Position numbers and translations under genes: made by a program. Below, one piece after another: positions 1-11,220 of a stretch of 64,000 nucleotides of DNA. Under the pieces are notes generated by a model. That model did no database searches. It was given only the letters and a program-made list of their open reading frames with translations, and was not told the DNA's origin. The DNA lies in contig PBKD01000003.1 in the NCBI GenBank assembly GCA_002722055.1, positions 62,001-126,000 on the forward strand. The letters are read 5' to 3'. Position 1 is the stretch's first letter; each line of letters opens with the position of its first letter. This DNA comes from Rhodospirillaceae bacterium. Lineage in GTDB: Bacteria; Pseudomonadota; Alphaproteobacteria; SHVP01.

Positions 1-647
1 CTATCTATTACAGCTTCAATATTATGTTTAATTTTTTTATTTAGGTCAGGTAATTCATCTATTTCATATATTTCTCCATCAATTTTTAATCTTTGATAGC
101 CTTTTTTTTGTAACTCAGAAAATAGTTTTTTAAATTCTCCTTTTCTACCTCTAATAATAGGAGATAAAAGGTATAATTTTGTTTTTTCTTTTTTTTGTAA
201 TATTCTATCTACAATTTCGCTAACTGATTGACTTTTTATTGGTTTATTTGTTGCTGGTGAATATGGTATACCAACTCTTGCATATAGAAGCCTTAAATAA
301 TCATATATTTCTGTAACAGTACCTACAGTAGACCTTGGGTTTTTTGAAGTTGTTTTTTGTTCTATAGAAATTGCAGGCGATAGACCCGTAATTGAATCAA
401 CTTCAGGTTTTTGCATTAATTCTAGAAATTGTCTGGCATATGCTGATAAACTTTCTACATATCTTCTTTGTCCCTCAGCATAGATTGTATCAAATGCAAG
501 AGATGATTTTCCAGACCCTGAAATACCTGTGAATACAACGATAGATTCCTTTGGTATATCTAAATTAACTGATTTAAGGTTATGTTCCTTTGCACCTCTG
601 ATACTTATCTCTTTATTTAGTAATTGATCGGTTCTTGTTTTTACCAT
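1..647 (-). CDS. uvrA: UvrABC excision nuclease subunit A, N-terminal part (C-terminus beyond window)
   Basis: Reading leftward from an ATG at 647-645, an uninterrupted frame of about 215 codons runs off the window edge. The translation has the UvrA opening: an IRGAKEHNL segment, a Walker A loop GISGSGKSS near residue 45, the [19 protein letters not shown] signature, and further on the [21 protein letters not shown] stretch and an [10 protein letters not shown] segment. UvrA is the damage-recognising ATPase of nucleotide excision repair in the cytoplasm. The signature domain, zinc modules and second ATPase lie outside the window. It is transcribed away from ssb, the same divergent arrangement as in E. 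coli, where both genes are SOS-controlled. Family assignment is essentially certain. Confidence 0.97.
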   Translation of the reverse strand, partial: MVKTRTDQLLNKEISIRGAKEHNLKSVNLDIPKESIVVFTGISGSGKSSLAFDTIYAEGQRRYVESLSAYARQFLELMQKPEVDSITGLSPAISIEQKTTSKNPRSTVGTVTEIYDYLRLLYARVGIPYSPATNKPIKSQSVSEIVDRILQKKEKTKLYLLSPIIRGRKGEFKKLFSELQKKGYQRLKIDGEIYEIDELPDLNKKIKHNIEAVID

Positions 648-672
648 TTGATTTTTTTTCTATTACTTCAAA

Positions 673-684
673 AATAGTACTATT
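673..684. promoter_or_regulatory. 12-bp perfect palindrome in the uvrA/ssb divergent promoter region
   Basis: AATAGTACTATT is a perfect palindrome roughly midway in the 102-bp region between the divergent uvrA and ssb starts. Its position suits a shared operator. It does not resemble the GTTC-N7-GTTC LexA box known from many alphaproteobacteria, and short palindromes arise easily in AT-rich DNA. A binding role is speculation. Confidence 0.2.
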
Positions 685-749
685 ATTTTTTTTATTAATT
701 TTATATAATATTTATATAAATTTTATTAATTAAGTTAAGGATATTCTGC

Positions 750-1205
750 ATGGCAGGTTCTGTAAATAAAGTAATTATTGTTGGAAATCTTGGAAGAGAT
801 CCTGAGGTAAGAAGCATGCAAAATGGTGGGGAGCTTGTCAACCTATCTATTGCTACTTCTGAGCAATGGCGTGATAGAAACTCTAATGAAAAAAAAGAGA
901 AAACAGAATGGCATAGAGTAGTTATATTTAATGAAAATTTAGTAAGGGTTGCAAAAGATTTCCTTCAAAAAGGTAAAAAAGTTTATATTGAAGGTCAGCT
1001 TCAAACGCGTAAATGGCAAGACCAAAATGGTAATGATAGGTATTCCACTGAGGTAGTATTAGGTAAATTTAGAGGTGAATTACAAATATTAGATGGTCGA
1101 AATTCTATTTCTGACGGTCAAGATAGTATTTCAGAAGATAATTCTATGCAACAATCTATTCCACAATCTGTTGGGGAAGATTTTGATGATGATATACCTT
1201 TCTAA
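750..1205 (+). CDS. ssb: Single-stranded DNA-binding protein
   Basis: A 151-residue SSB that coats single-stranded DNA during replication, repair and recombination. Residues 1-110 form the OB fold: the opening [16 protein letters not shown], then WHRVVIF and [16 protein letters not shown] are standard SSB segments. A flexible Gln/Ser/Asp-rich linker follows, ending in the acidic tip DDDIPF, the docking peptide for SSB partner proteins. Length is slightly short of the 160-180 typical for alphaproteobacteria because the linker is brief. The ATG at 750 follows an AAGG ribosome binding site. It is divergent from uvrA and upstream of gyrA, separated by 248 bp of AT-rich DNA in which I see no gene or clear hairpin. 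Confidence 0.97.
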   Translation: MAGSVNKVIIVGNLGRDPEVRSMQNGGELVNLSIATSEQWRDRNSNEKKEKTEWHRVVIFNENLVRVAKDFLQKGKKVYIEGQLQTRKWQDQNGNDRYSTEVVLGKFRGELQILDGRNSISDGQDSISEDNSMQQSIPQSVGEDFDDDIPF

Positions 1206-1453
1206 ATTTAAATCTCCAAATTTTTTAAATTATTTGTTTTAATATACATATGTTTTATTTAAAAATTTTTAATTTTCTAAATTTATAATCGTTATTTTCT
1301 GATATTACTTTATACTATTCTAAATTATTGAAAATAAACAATAAAATTAGGTTAAAATATAACTTTTACTTCTTTATTTTTTTATTTTTTCATGCGATAA
1401 ATTATACGTAATTTTCATAAATTTTATGATTCTTCAATATATGCGAGATAATC

Positions 1454-4156
1454 TTGATTGAAAAAAATGACGATATTAACTTATCAGAATCAATTGATAT
1501 AGCACCAGTTACAATAGAAGATGAGATGAAAAAATCTTATCTTGATTATGCTATGAGCGTAATAGTATCTCGCGCACTTCCGGATGTAAGAGATGGACTA
1601 AAACCTGTTCATAGAAGGATTCTTTATGCAATGCATGAGAATGGTTATGAATTTAATAAACCCTATAGAAAATCAGCAAGAGTAGTCGGAGATGTAATGG
1701 GTAAATATCACCCTCATGGAGACTCTGCCATATACGACGCAATGGTAAGAATGGCTCAAAATTTCTCTATGCGTTTACCTTTACTAGATGGTCAAGGTAA
1801 TTTTGGATCTATGGACGGTGATCCTCCAGCAGCTATGCGTTACACAGAGATAAGAATGGCTGAATCTGCTCATTTTATTCTAGAAGATATAGAGAAAGAA
1901 ACAGTTGATTTTCAGGATAATTATGACGGAAGTTCAAAGGAGCCTGTTGTTCTTCCTTCAAGAGTTCCTAATCTACTTATAAATGGAGCAGGGGGTATTG
2001 CTGTTGGTATGGCAACAAATATTCCTCCTCATAATCTAGGAGAAATTATTGATGCTTGCTGTGCGCTAATAAATAAATCACCTGAAGAAGATATTGATTT
2101 ATCAAAATATGTTAAAGGACCAGATTTTCCAACAGGTGGAATAATTCTTGGTAGAAATGGAATTAAGGAAGCTTTCAAAACTGGAAGAGGGTCTATTTTA
2201 ATAAGGTCAAAAGTTCATATTGAAGAATTACCTAGAGATAAGAACGCAATAATAGTAACTGAAATACCATTTCAAGTTAATAAATCACATTTAGTCGAAC
2301 AAATTGCTGATGTTGCAAGGAATAAAAAAGTTGAAGGAATTTCTGACTTAAGAGATGAGTCTGATAGAGATGGTGTTAGAATTGTAATTGAATTATCAAG
2401 ATCGGTAAATCCAGAAATAGTGCTTAATCAGTTATACAAATTTACAAGGCTTCAAAATAGTTTTGGAGTAAATATGCTTTCTTTAAAAGCTGGGAGACCA
2501 GAACTTATGGGTCTTGAACAGATGCTTGAAGCTTTTATTGATTTTAGGCAAGAGGTTATTACTCGTAGAACTAAATTTGATTTAAAAAAAGCTCGTAATA
2601 GAGCGCAAATATTGGTTGGGCTGGCAATTGCAGTATCAAATATTGACGAAGTAATAAAACTAATCAGAAAGTCAAAAGATCCGAATACTGCAAAGAAATT
2701 ATTACTAGAAAAACGTTGGTCTGCAGATGATGTTAAAGATATGGTTAAATTAATTGATGATCCTAGAAGTAAAATAGTAAGAGGAGAATATAAACTATCT
2801 GACGATCAAGCTAAAGCCATATTAGAGTTACGACTTCAAAGGCTTACAGCTCTAGGTCGGGATGAAATTGATATAGAAATTCGTGAAATTTCTCTTAAAA
2901 TTAAAGATTTTTTAGAAATACTTCGAAGTCGTTCTAAAATGCTAGCTATCCTAAAGGATGAACTATTATTTATTAAAAATAGATTTAATAACAACCGAAG
3001 AACAGAGATACAGGATACCTATGAGGAGCATGAAGAAGAAGACCTTATTCAAAGTGAAGAGATGGTAATAACGGTATCTCATTTAGGCTATATAAAAAGG
3101 GTTCCTCTTTCGACCTACAGAGCTCAAAAGAGGGGAGGTAAAGGAAGATCTGGAATGTCAACAAGAGATGAAGACTTTGTCTCGCAAGTTTTTGTGGTAA
3201 ATACTCACACTCCAATTCTATTTTTTTCTTCATATGGAAAAGTTTATAGACTTAAGACTTATAAATTACCTCTTGGAACACCACAGGCAAGAGGAAAGCC
3301 AATGGTAAATTTATTGCCTATAGCAGATGGTGAGGTAATACAAACTTTATTACCACTTAATAAAGAAAACACAAATTATAAAGATTTTGTAGCTGTGTTT
3401 GTTACTGCCAATGGTTTGGTTAGGCCTATAGGTTTAGATAATTTTGAAAGGATATTGTCAACTGGCTTAAAAGCTATAAAATTAAATCAGGATGATAAAC
3501 TCATAAGTGTAGTGCTAGCTACTAAGAAAAATGACATTCTTTTAGCTGCATCCTCAGGTAAATGCATAAGATTTTCAATGAAAGGTCTTAGAGTGTTTGG
3601 TGGAAGAAACACTTCAGGTGTAAAAGGCATGAACTTAACTAAAGATGACTCAGTTGTTAGTATGACAGTTTTAAATAACGTTGAAGTTACTACAGAAATA
3701 AGATCTGAATATCTTCAGGCAGTCTCTGCATCTAGGAGGTTAAATAATAGTGAATCAAAAAATAATGATAATTATTTGAGAGATAAAGAATTATCTGAAT
3801 TATTAAAATCAAATAAATTTAGATCTTTAAAAGAAAAAGAAGAATATATATTGTCTGTTACGGAAAATGGCTATGGAAAGAGAACTTCTGCATATGAATA
3901 TAGACTAACTAATCGTGGTGGGTCAGGTATAATAAATATAATTACTTCTAAACGAAATGGGCCCGTTGTTGGATCATTTTCAGTTGAAAACAAAGGTCAA
4001 ATAATGCTAGTAACGGATCGTGGAAAGTTGATAAGAAGTCCAATTCTAGATGTTAGAATAGCTGGAAGAAATACACAAGGTGTTACATTATTTAATACCT
4101 CTGAAGATGAAAAAGTAGTATCGGTTGCTAGTTTAGCAGAAAACGTAGATGAGTAG
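1454..4156 (+). CDS. gyrA: DNA gyrase subunit A
   Basis: A 900-residue type IIA topoisomerase subunit that cuts and rejoins DNA for negative supercoiling together with GyrB. The catalytic tyrosine is Tyr130 in [10 protein letters not shown]. The quinolone-resistance region [20 protein letters not shown] has Ser91 and Asp95 at the positions of E. coli Ser83 and Asp87, so it looks wild type for quinolones. The breakage-reunion core covers about residues 20-510. The C-terminal beta-pinwheel follows, with a GyrA-box-like QKRGGKG near residue 560 and an insertion of about 60 residues near 760-820. The start is TTG at 1454: an ATG at 1441 closes after six codons, and starting at the next in-frame ATG would remove part of the conserved N-terminus. 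Confidence 0.97.
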   Translation: MIEKNDDINLSESIDIAPVTIEDEMKKSYLDYAMSVIVSRALPDVRDGLKPVHRRILYAMHENGYEFNKPYRKSARVVGDVMGKYHPHGDSAIYDAMVRMAQNFSMRLPLLDGQGNFGSMDGDPPAAMRYTEIRMAESAHFILEDIEKETVDFQDNYDGSSKEPVVLPSRVPNLLINGAGGIAVGMATNIPPHNLGEIIDACCALINKSPEEDIDLSKYVKGPDFPTGGIILGRNGIKEAFKTGRGSILIRSKVHIEELPRDKNAIIVTEIPFQVNKSHLVEQIADVARNKKVEGISDLRDESDRDGVRIVIELSRSVNPEIVLNQLYKFTRLQNSFGVNMLSLKAGRPELMGLEQMLEAFIDFRQEVITRRTKFDLKKARNRAQILVGLAIAVSNIDEVIKLIRKSKDPNTAKKLLLEKRWSADDVKDMVKLIDDPRSKIVRGEYKLSDDQAKAILELRLQRLTALGRDEIDIEIREISLKIKDFLEILRSRSKMLAILKDELLFIKNRFNNNRRTEIQDTYEEHEEEDLIQSEEMVITVSHLGYIKRVPLSTYRAQKRGGKGRSGMSTRDEDFVSQVFVVNTHTPILFFSSYGKVYRLKTYKLPLGTPQARGKPMVNLLPIADGEVIQTLLPLNKENTNYKDFVAVFVTANGLVRPIGLDNFERILSTGLKAIKLNQDDKLISVVLATKKNDILLAASSGKCIRFSMKGLRVFGGRNTSGVKGMNLTKDDSVVSMTVLNNVEVTTEIRSEYLQAVSASRRLNNSESKNNDNYLRDKELSELLKSNKFRSLKEKEEYILSVTENGYGKRTSAYEYRLTNRGGSGIINIITSKRNGPVVGSFSVENKGQIMLVTDRGKLIRSPILDVRIAGRNTQGVTLFNTSEDEKVVSVASLAENVDE

Positions 4157-4198
4157 TTTTAATTTAACTAAAAAATTCTTAAATGGGTAATACTTAAA

Positions 4199-4714
4199 AT
4201 GACCAATATGCGCGTAGGACTATATCCTGGAACATTTGATCCTATTACAAATGGACATATTGATATTATTAAAAGGTCAACAAAATTAGTTGACCAACTT
4301 ACAATTGGCATTGCTTCAAATATAGATAAAAATCCTTTTTTTAATGTTAAAAAAAGAGTAGAAATGGTTGAGTACGAAATTTTAGATATTAAAAAAAATA
4401 TAAATAATAATTGTGAAATTAATGTATTGCCTTTTAGTAATTTACTTATTCATTTCGCTAAAGAAATAAATGCAAGTATGATTTTTAGAGGTTTAAGGGC
4501 AGTCTCAGATTTTGACTATGAATTTCAAATGGTTGGAATGAATACTAGATTAGATCAAAATATTGAAACTGTCTTTTTAATGTCTGCAGAAAATCAACAA
4601 TTTATTTCTTCCAGATTTGTAAAAGAAATAGCTATATTAGGAGGGGATATATCAACTTTTGTATCCTCTAATGTAAGAGAAAATGTTATTAATAAAATTA
4701 ATGAGATTAAATAA
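4199..4714 (+). CDS. coaD: Phosphopantetheine adenylyltransferase
   Basis: A 171-residue nucleotidyltransferase catalysing the fourth step of coenzyme A synthesis, 4'-phosphopantetheine + ATP to dephospho-CoA. The N-terminal GLYPGTFDPITNGHIDII carries the T/HxGH ATP-binding motif. FRGLRAVSDFDYEFQM and ISSRFVKEIAILGGDIS are the other conserved CoaD segments. ATGs at 4199 and 4208 both fit; the second gives the more usual short leader. It sits 42 nt after gyrA, and its stop overlaps the start of the downstream cyclophilin gene by one base, so the two are probably translationally coupled. Confidence 0.96.
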   Translation: MTNMRVGLYPGTFDPITNGHIDIIKRSTKLVDQLTIGIASNIDKNPFFNVKKRVEMVEYEILDIKKNINNNCEINVLPFSNLLIHFAKEINASMIFRGLRAVSDFDYEFQMVGMNTRLDQNIETVFLMSAENQQFISSRFVKEIAILGGDISTFVSSNVRENVINKINEIK

Positions 4715-5316
4715 TGATATTTTTAGAATACTTAAATCAAATAAATACCCTAAAAATTGGTAAAAAAATTAGGCTGAGCGTCTATATTATTTTTACTTAT
4801 TTGTTTTTTATTAACTTTGTAAATGGACAAGATATGAATAATGAAAATGAAAATAGATTGCATCTTGAACTAAAAGACGGAATTGTTGTAATTCAGCTTC
4901 TTCCAGATTTAGCACCTAACCATGTAAATAGAATAAAAGAACTAGCAAGAATGAACTTTTATGATAATACTCCTATACATAGAGTAATTGACGGTTTTAT
5001 GGCTCAAATGGGTGATCCAACAGGTTCTGGTTCTGGTGGTTCAGATTTACCCGACCTTAAATCAGAATTTAGTAATGAACCTCATGTTAGAGGTATTGTT
5101 TCAATGGCTAGAACTCCTGATCCTAATTCAGCTAATTCTCAATTTTTTATAATGTTTGATTCAGCTCCGAGTTTAGATAATCAGTATACAGTTTGGGGAA
5201 AAGTTATTGAAGGAATGGATTTTGTTGATAATATTAAAAAAGGTGATGGCATGAATGGGATTGTTGAAGATCCAGATTTTATAATTTCTTTAAAAGTTGC
5301 TTCTGATATCAATTAA
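4714..5316 (+). CDS. Exported peptidyl-prolyl cis-trans isomerase, cyclophilin type
   Basis: A 200-residue protein with a hydrophobic segment at about residues 20-38 ending near FVNGQ. This looks like a signal peptide with a long N-region, or a membrane anchor, so the domain should be periplasmic. Residues 45-195 form a cyclophilin domain: PIHRVIDGFMAQMGDP holds the catalytic Arg, and GIVSMARTPDPNSANSQFF and YTVWGKVIEGMD complete the active-site groove. It catalyses isomerisation of proline peptide bonds during protein folding. It lies within the coaD-ppi-queA-tgt block that is common in alphaproteobacteria. E. coli would call this class PpiA/PpiB; I cannot assign an orthologue name. Confidence 0.92.
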   Translation: MIFLEYLNQINTLKIGKKIRLSVYIIFTYLFFINFVNGQDMNNENENRLHLELKDGIVVIQLLPDLAPNHVNRIKELARMNFYDNTPIHRVIDGFMAQMGDPTGSGSGGSDLPDLKSEFSNEPHVRGIVSMARTPDPNSANSQFFIMFDSAPSLDNQYTVWGKVIEGMDFVDNIKKGDGMNGIVEDPDFIISLKVASDIN

Positions 5317-5333
5317 TTTGGGTATTTTGTTCT

Positions 5334-6362
5334 TTGAAACTAAATGAATTTAACTATGATCTACCAAAAAAATTAATAGCTGATAGACCTATTTATCCAA
5401 GAGACAATTCCAAACTTTTAAAAGTAAAAAAACATACCATAGAAGATTCATTTATAAAAAGTATTCCTAAATATTTAAGTGATAATGACCTAATTATTTT
5501 TAATGATACTAAAGTTATAAAGGCAAGACTTATTGGTTTTAGAGATAATAAAAAGTTCGAAGTTTTATTAATTAACAACTTATATTCAAATAATTGGAAA
5601 GCTCTTGTAAAACCTTTTAATAAAATTAATGAAGGCGATTATCTTGTATTTGGTGAAAGTTTGACTGGAACTGTTAAATCAAAAGTTAATAGTGGAATAA
5701 TATATATACACTTAAACTGCAAAATATCTCAATTACATAAATTACTTGATAAATACGGTTCTATACCAATACCACCATATATACAAAAATCTAGGGATAC
5801 AGATGATAGAGATAATATTGATTATCAATCAATATTTGCAAAAAAAGAAGGTTCAGTTGCATCTCCAACCGCAAGTCTGCATTTTACAGAATCATTGATC
5901 GATGAATTAAGTTTTAAAGGTGTGAATATAAGCACTATAACACTTCATATTGGTTTAGGTACTTTTTTGCCAGTAAAAGTTGATAATATAAATGATCATA
6001 TTATGCACGAGGAGTATGGAGAAATATCTAAAAATGTAATGGATAAAATCAATGAGACGAAATTAAAAAATGGACGTATTATTTCTGTTGGTACATCAAC
6101 AATGAGAATTCTGGAGACTGCATTTTTAAGTAATAATTATAAAGAATTCAAAGGAAATACAAATATATTTATTAAACCAGGTTTCAAATTTAATGTTGTA
6201 GATATTTTGCTAACTAATTTTCATCTTCCTAAATCAACCCTTCTTATGTTAGTTTGTGCTTTTGCTGGGAAAGATAATATTTTTAGAGCATATCATCATG
6301 CAATTAATAATGGGTACAGATTTTACTCTTATGGTGATGCTATGCTTTTATATCGATCATGA
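5334..6362 (+). CDS. queA: S-adenosylmethionine:tRNA ribosyltransferase-isomerase
   Basis: A 342-residue QueA, which transfers and isomerises the ribosyl group of SAM onto preQ1-modified tRNA to make epoxyqueuosine. It begins with the typical KLNEFNYDLPKKLIADRP. It has the ASPTASLHFT segment, HIGLGTFLPV, the HEEYGEIS motif and GTSTMRILE, all hallmark QueA sequences. The start is TTG at 5334, directly before the conserved N-terminus, with no better upstream codon. The stop overlaps the tgt start as ATGA. Coupling with Tgt, the preceding enzyme of queuosine synthesis, fits a two-gene pathway unit. Confidence 0.96.
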   Translation: MKLNEFNYDLPKKLIADRPIYPRDNSKLLKVKKHTIEDSFIKSIPKYLSDNDLIIFNDTKVIKARLIGFRDNKKFEVLLINNLYSNNWKALVKPFNKINEGDYLVFGESLTGTVKSKVNSGIIYIHLNCKISQLHKLLDKYGSIPIPPYIQKSRDTDDRDNIDYQSIFAKKEGSVASPTASLHFTESLIDELSFKGVNISTITLHIGLGTFLPVKVDNINDHIMHEEYGEISKNVMDKINETKLKNGRIISVGTSTMRILETAFLSNNYKEFKGNTNIFIKPGFKFNVVDILLTNFHLPKSTLLMLVCAFAGKDNIFRAYHHAINNGYRFYSYGDAMLLYRS

Positions 6363-7480
6363 AAAATAATTTCGATTTTAAATTATTAACTAATGATAAT
6401 GAATCTCGTTTAGGAATTTTATCAACTTCTAATGGGTTGATAAATACTCCAACATTTATGCCTGTTGGAACATCTGCAACTGTTAAAGGGATTATGCCAG
6501 AACAGATTATAGCAACAAATTCTGAGATAATATTATGTAATACATACCATTTAATGCTAAGACCAGGTATAGATATAATTAAAATTTTTGGTGGAATAAA
6601 TAATTTTATGAAATGGAAAAAACCTATTCTATCAGACTCAGGTGGTTTCCAAGTCATGTCTTTAGCATCTTTAGCAAAATCATCTGATGAAGGTATTAAA
6701 TTTAAATCACATATCGATGGAAAGAAAATTTTCATGTCTCCTGAATCTTGTATGGATCTTCAGGTAACTTTTGATGTCGATATAGCTATGGTTTTAGATG
6801 AATGCCTCCCTTTTCCAGCTGATTATAAATCTGCCCAAAAATCAATGTTACGTTCAATGAGCTGGGCTGAAAGATCCAAAAAATCATGGTTTAAAAGACA
6901 AGGAAAGGGTCTATTTGGAATTGTTCAAGGTGGAATCTATGAAGATTTAAGAATAAATTCTGTTGATATGTTGCAAAACATTAATTTTGATGGCTATGCC
7001 ATAGGTGGGTTAGCAGTAGGTGAGGGTCAAGAGGAAATGTTAAAGGTATTAGATTACACAACTAAATTATTACCAATAGATAAGCCCAGGTATTTGATGG
7101 GTGTTGGTAAACCAGATGATATTGTAAAAGCTGTTTTAAAAGGAATTGATATGTTTGATTGTGTCTTACCTACAAGATCTGGTAGAACAGGACAAGCATT
7201 TACCAGGAATGGTCCAATAAATATTAGAAATGCCTGTTTTGCTAGAGATACCTCACCCTTAGATGAATATTTACCAAATTCTGCAAGTAATAATTTTAGT
7301 AAAGCATATTTACATCATCTATTTAAATCTAAAGAGATTTTAGGTGCTGTTTTATTAACAATTCATAATATATCATTTTATCAATGGTTAATGCAGTCTA
7401 TGAGGGATGCAATAAAAAATAAAAAAATGGCTGAATTTTCTTCAAATTTCTTAGAAATGTACACTTCAACAATTAAGTAA
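6359..7480 (+). CDS. tgt: tRNA-guanine transglycosylase lacking the usual zinc cysteines
   Basis: A 373-residue Tgt that exchanges guanine-34 for preQ1 in GUN-anticodon tRNAs. LSDSGGFQVMS holds the general acid Asp93. FDCVLPTRSGRTG holds the nucleophile Asp267, and GGLAVGEGQEEM is also conserved. The structural zinc site is broken: where bacterial Tgt has C-x-C-x-x-C before YLHHL, this protein has Leu305, Asn307 and Ser310 (codons within 7259-7288). Only the fourth ligand, His336, remains. The surrounding frame is intact and well conserved, so a sequencing error is unlikely. The enzyme probably folds without zinc or with a replaced local structure; activity is inferred from the intact catalytic residues. 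Confidence 0.94.
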   Translation: MKNNFDFKLLTNDNESRLGILSTSNGLINTPTFMPVGTSATVKGIMPEQIIATNSEIILCNTYHLMLRPGIDIIKIFGGINNFMKWKKPILSDSGGFQVMSLASLAKSSDEGIKFKSHIDGKKIFMSPESCMDLQVTFDVDIAMVLDECLPFPADYKSAQKSMLRSMSWAERSKKSWFKRQGKGLFGIVQGGIYEDLRINSVDMLQNINFDGYAIGGLAVGEGQEEMLKVLDYTTKLLPIDKPRYLMGVGKPDDIVKAVLKGIDMFDCVLPTRSGRTGQAFTRNGPINIRNACFARDTSPLDEYLPNSASNNFSKAYLHHLFKSKEILGAVLLTIHNISFYQWLMQSMRDAIKNKKMAEFSSNFLEMYTSTIK

Positions 7481-7550
7481 CATAATCGATGAAGAATATG
7501 TTTTGATTAATTTAAATTTAATATTAGAATAAAATAAAAAGAGGATAATT

Positions 7551-7796
7551 ATGACTTCTTCGAAAAATCAAAATGTACAAGATGTTTTTCTTAATCATGT
7601 CAGAAAAAACAAACAACAAGTCACAATTTTCTTAATAAGTGGAGTTAAGCTTCAAGGTGTGATTACATGGTTTGATAACTTTAGTATTTTACTTTATAGA
7701 GACTCTCATTCACAACTTGTTTACAAACATGCAATATCAACAATTATGCCATCTGAACCAGTAAAGCTTTTTAATCCAGAAGAAGATGATAATTAA
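7551..7796 (+). CDS. hfq: RNA chaperone Hfq
   Basis: An 81-residue Hfq, forming the hexameric Sm-like ring that pairs small RNAs with mRNAs. The N-terminal [19 protein letters not shown] with Sm1, followed by [18 protein letters not shown] and the Sm2 motif YKHAISTI, are diagnostic; the C-terminal tail is short and acidic. A clear AGAGGA ribosome binding site precedes ATG 7551. The next gene is hflX, as in many proteobacteria. Confidence 0.97.
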   Translation: MTSSKNQNVQDVFLNHVRKNKQQVTIFLISGVKLQGVITWFDNFSILLYRDSHSQLVYKHAISTIMPSEPVKLFNPEEDDN

Positions 7797-7856
7797 AGTG
7801 ATAATTAAAAATGCATAAGTTTTTGGATTTTTTTAGTTTTGATATAGGGGTTTGGA

Positions 7857-9140
7857 ATTAATAGAACAGGCATAATATGTCCCATTACTAATGAAAGAAG
7901 AAAAGTAAGGGACCCTATTACATATGTAAATGAAGCAAAAGGATTAGTTAATTCTATCGATTTACTCATTTGCTATATTGAAAAAGTTGATATTTCAAAT
8001 ATTAACCCTTCGACATTTTTAGGGAAAGGTAAGGTTTTACAGTTAAAAGATGTAGTAATAGATTTAGAATTATCCTTAATTTTTTTTGATTACAAACTTT
8101 CCCCTATTCAGCAAAGGAACCTAGAAAAAAAATTGATGTGTAAAGTTATCGATAGAACTGGTTTAATATTAGAAATTTTTGGGGCCCGAGCAAGAACTAA
8201 AGAGGGGATTTTACAAGTTGAATTAGCAGCTCTTCAGTATCAGAAAAGTAGACTTGTGAGGTCATGGACTCATCTTGAGAGACAAAGAGGTGGTAGAGGT
8301 TTTTTGGGTGGTCCCGGTGAAAGACAAATTGAGTCAGATAGAAGACAATTATCAAAAAAAATAAATAGAATTGAAAAGTCACTAAAAAAAATTACCATGA
8401 CTAGAAGTTTACAACAACAATCAAGAAATAAAGTTCCATTTCCTATTGTTGCGATTGTCGGTTATACAAACGCCGGTAAATCATGTTTATTTAATCAATT
8501 AACTAGTTCTAAAGTAATATCTAAAGATATGTTATTTGCAACTTTAGATCCGACAATGAGATTAAAAAACCTTGAAAATTCGATTAAAATTATATTTTCT
8601 GATACTGTTGGTTTTATATCAGATATCCCACATCAACTTGTTGCTGCTTTTTCTGCAACATTAGAAGAAGTGAAAAACGCAGAGTTAATTCTACATGTTC
8701 ATGATGCCTCTAGTTCTGAAAAACAATCTCAAAATATCGATGTAAAATCAATACTTAAGCAAATTGGTGTTTCAGAAAGTACAACTGTTTTTGAAGTAAA
8801 TAATAAAATTGATTTAATTAAAGATAATAATGTAAATAATATTAAATTTAATAAAAATAATAACAAAGTATTTTGGTTGTCCGCTTTATCCGGAGAGGGA
8901 TGTGAGGAACTTCTTAAAAGTATTTCAGAATTTTTTTCATCAACAAGAATAATTAAAAAATATAGAATTTTATCTGATCAAGGAAACATAATTGCTTCGT
9001 TGTATGGAAGAGGAAAAGTTATAGAAAGAACTGAATTTGGGACTGAGACATTGATAAAAGTTGCAATTGACCCTATTGAGTCAAGCAAATTTGAGAAACT
9101 TTTTATATCTCAAGGGGAAGGAGCTATAAGAATCGATTAA
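7857..9140 (+). CDS. hflX: Ribosome-associated GTPase HflX, probably starting at ATT
   Basis: HflX is a GTPase that binds and splits stalled ribosomes. The GTPase domain is clear: G1 GYTNAGKS, G3 DTVGFISD, G4 NKID, preceded by the glycine-rich RQRGGRGFLGGPGERQIESDRR linker. The first in-frame ATG (8133) would remove a conserved N-terminal domain that is plainly encoded upstream (STFLGKGKV and SPIQQRNLEKKL before DRTGLILEIF). In that frame there is no ATG, GTG or TTG between the TAG at 7845 and codon 8130. ATT at 7857 lies 6 nt after an AGGGG Shine-Dalgarno-like sequence and gives 427 residues, the normal HflX length. I therefore call an ATT start, as in infC. The identity is secure; the start is inferred. 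Confidence 0.92.
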   Translation: MNRTGIICPITNERRKVRDPITYVNEAKGLVNSIDLLICYIEKVDISNINPSTFLGKGKVLQLKDVVIDLELSLIFFDYKLSPIQQRNLEKKLMCKVIDRTGLILEIFGARARTKEGILQVELAALQYQKSRLVRSWTHLERQRGGRGFLGGPGERQIESDRRQLSKKINRIEKSLKKITMTRSLQQQSRNKVPFPIVAIVGYTNAGKSCLFNQLTSSKVISKDMLFATLDPTMRLKNLENSIKIIFSDTVGFISDIPHQLVAAFSATLEEVKNAELILHVHDASSSEKQSQNIDVKSILKQIGVSESTTVFEVNNKIDLIKDNNVNNIKFNKNNNKVFWLSALSGEGCEELLKSISEFFSSTRIIKKYRILSDQGNIIASLYGRGKVIERTEFGTETLIKVAIDPIESSKFEKLFISQGEGAIRID

Positions 9141-9290
9141 TCTAGAAATTACAAAAATATATTTACTTGTAAGAAATATAAATAAATAATTGAAATAAAA
9201 GGATTTTTTATTTTATTATTCAGTAAATTATTTTTTTTTATAAATAATTTAATAAAATCTTGAAATTACTTGTTATATTACTACATGCAA

Positions 9291-9320
9291 CTTGATTATA
9301 GTTTTGGGGTTCTTTATAAG
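9291..9320 (+). promoter_or_regulatory. Possible sigma-32-like promoter upstream of groEL
   Basis: CTTG at 9291 is followed after a 17-19-base spacer by CTTTATAAG, resembling the alphaproteobacterial RpoH pattern (CTTG and a CYTAT-type -10 box). It lies about 70 bp before the groEL start. No CIRCE inverted repeat (TTAGCACTC-N9-GAGTGCTAA) is visible in 9141-9387. The assignment rests on a loose pattern match. Confidence 0.3.
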
Positions 9321-9381
9321 AATTCATAATTTTTGGGCATTTTAAGCTCATGATCCATTAACATTATTTAAGAGGAAGTAG

Positions 9382-11097
<1,716 letters not shown>

Positions 11098-11123
11098 TAA
11101 AGTTGTTATTAATTTATCTCGAT

Positions 11124-11155
11124 AAAACCCATGTTTTTTCATGGGTTTTATTTTG
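11124..11155 (+). terminator. Rho-independent terminator after groEL
   Basis: A perfect 10-bp stem, AAAACCCATG (11124-11133) with CATGGGTTTT (11140-11149), closes a six-T loop. It is followed by ATTTTG, 26 nt after the groEL stop. It isolates groEL from the adenylate cyclase gene. Confidence 0.85.
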
Positions 11156-11220
11156 TCCATGAGGTATATATATATCTAGTTAACTATCAACTAACCGCTT
11201 ATAAATATCGTAGGTAAGTA

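Noticed and set aside
1441-1461. ATG at 1441 as the gyrA start
   Set aside because: It reads six codons and stops at TGA, so it cannot serve gyrA.
1700-1760. Quinolone-resistance change in gyrA
   Set aside because: Ser91 and Asp95 are the susceptible residues, so there is no sign of resistance.
7811-7861. Possible upstream start or frameshift for hflX: ATG 7811 or TTG 7852
   Set aside because: Both are in other frames and close quickly (TAA at 7859 and near 7873), and homology to HflX begins just at ATT 7857 in the main frame, so no frameshift is needed.
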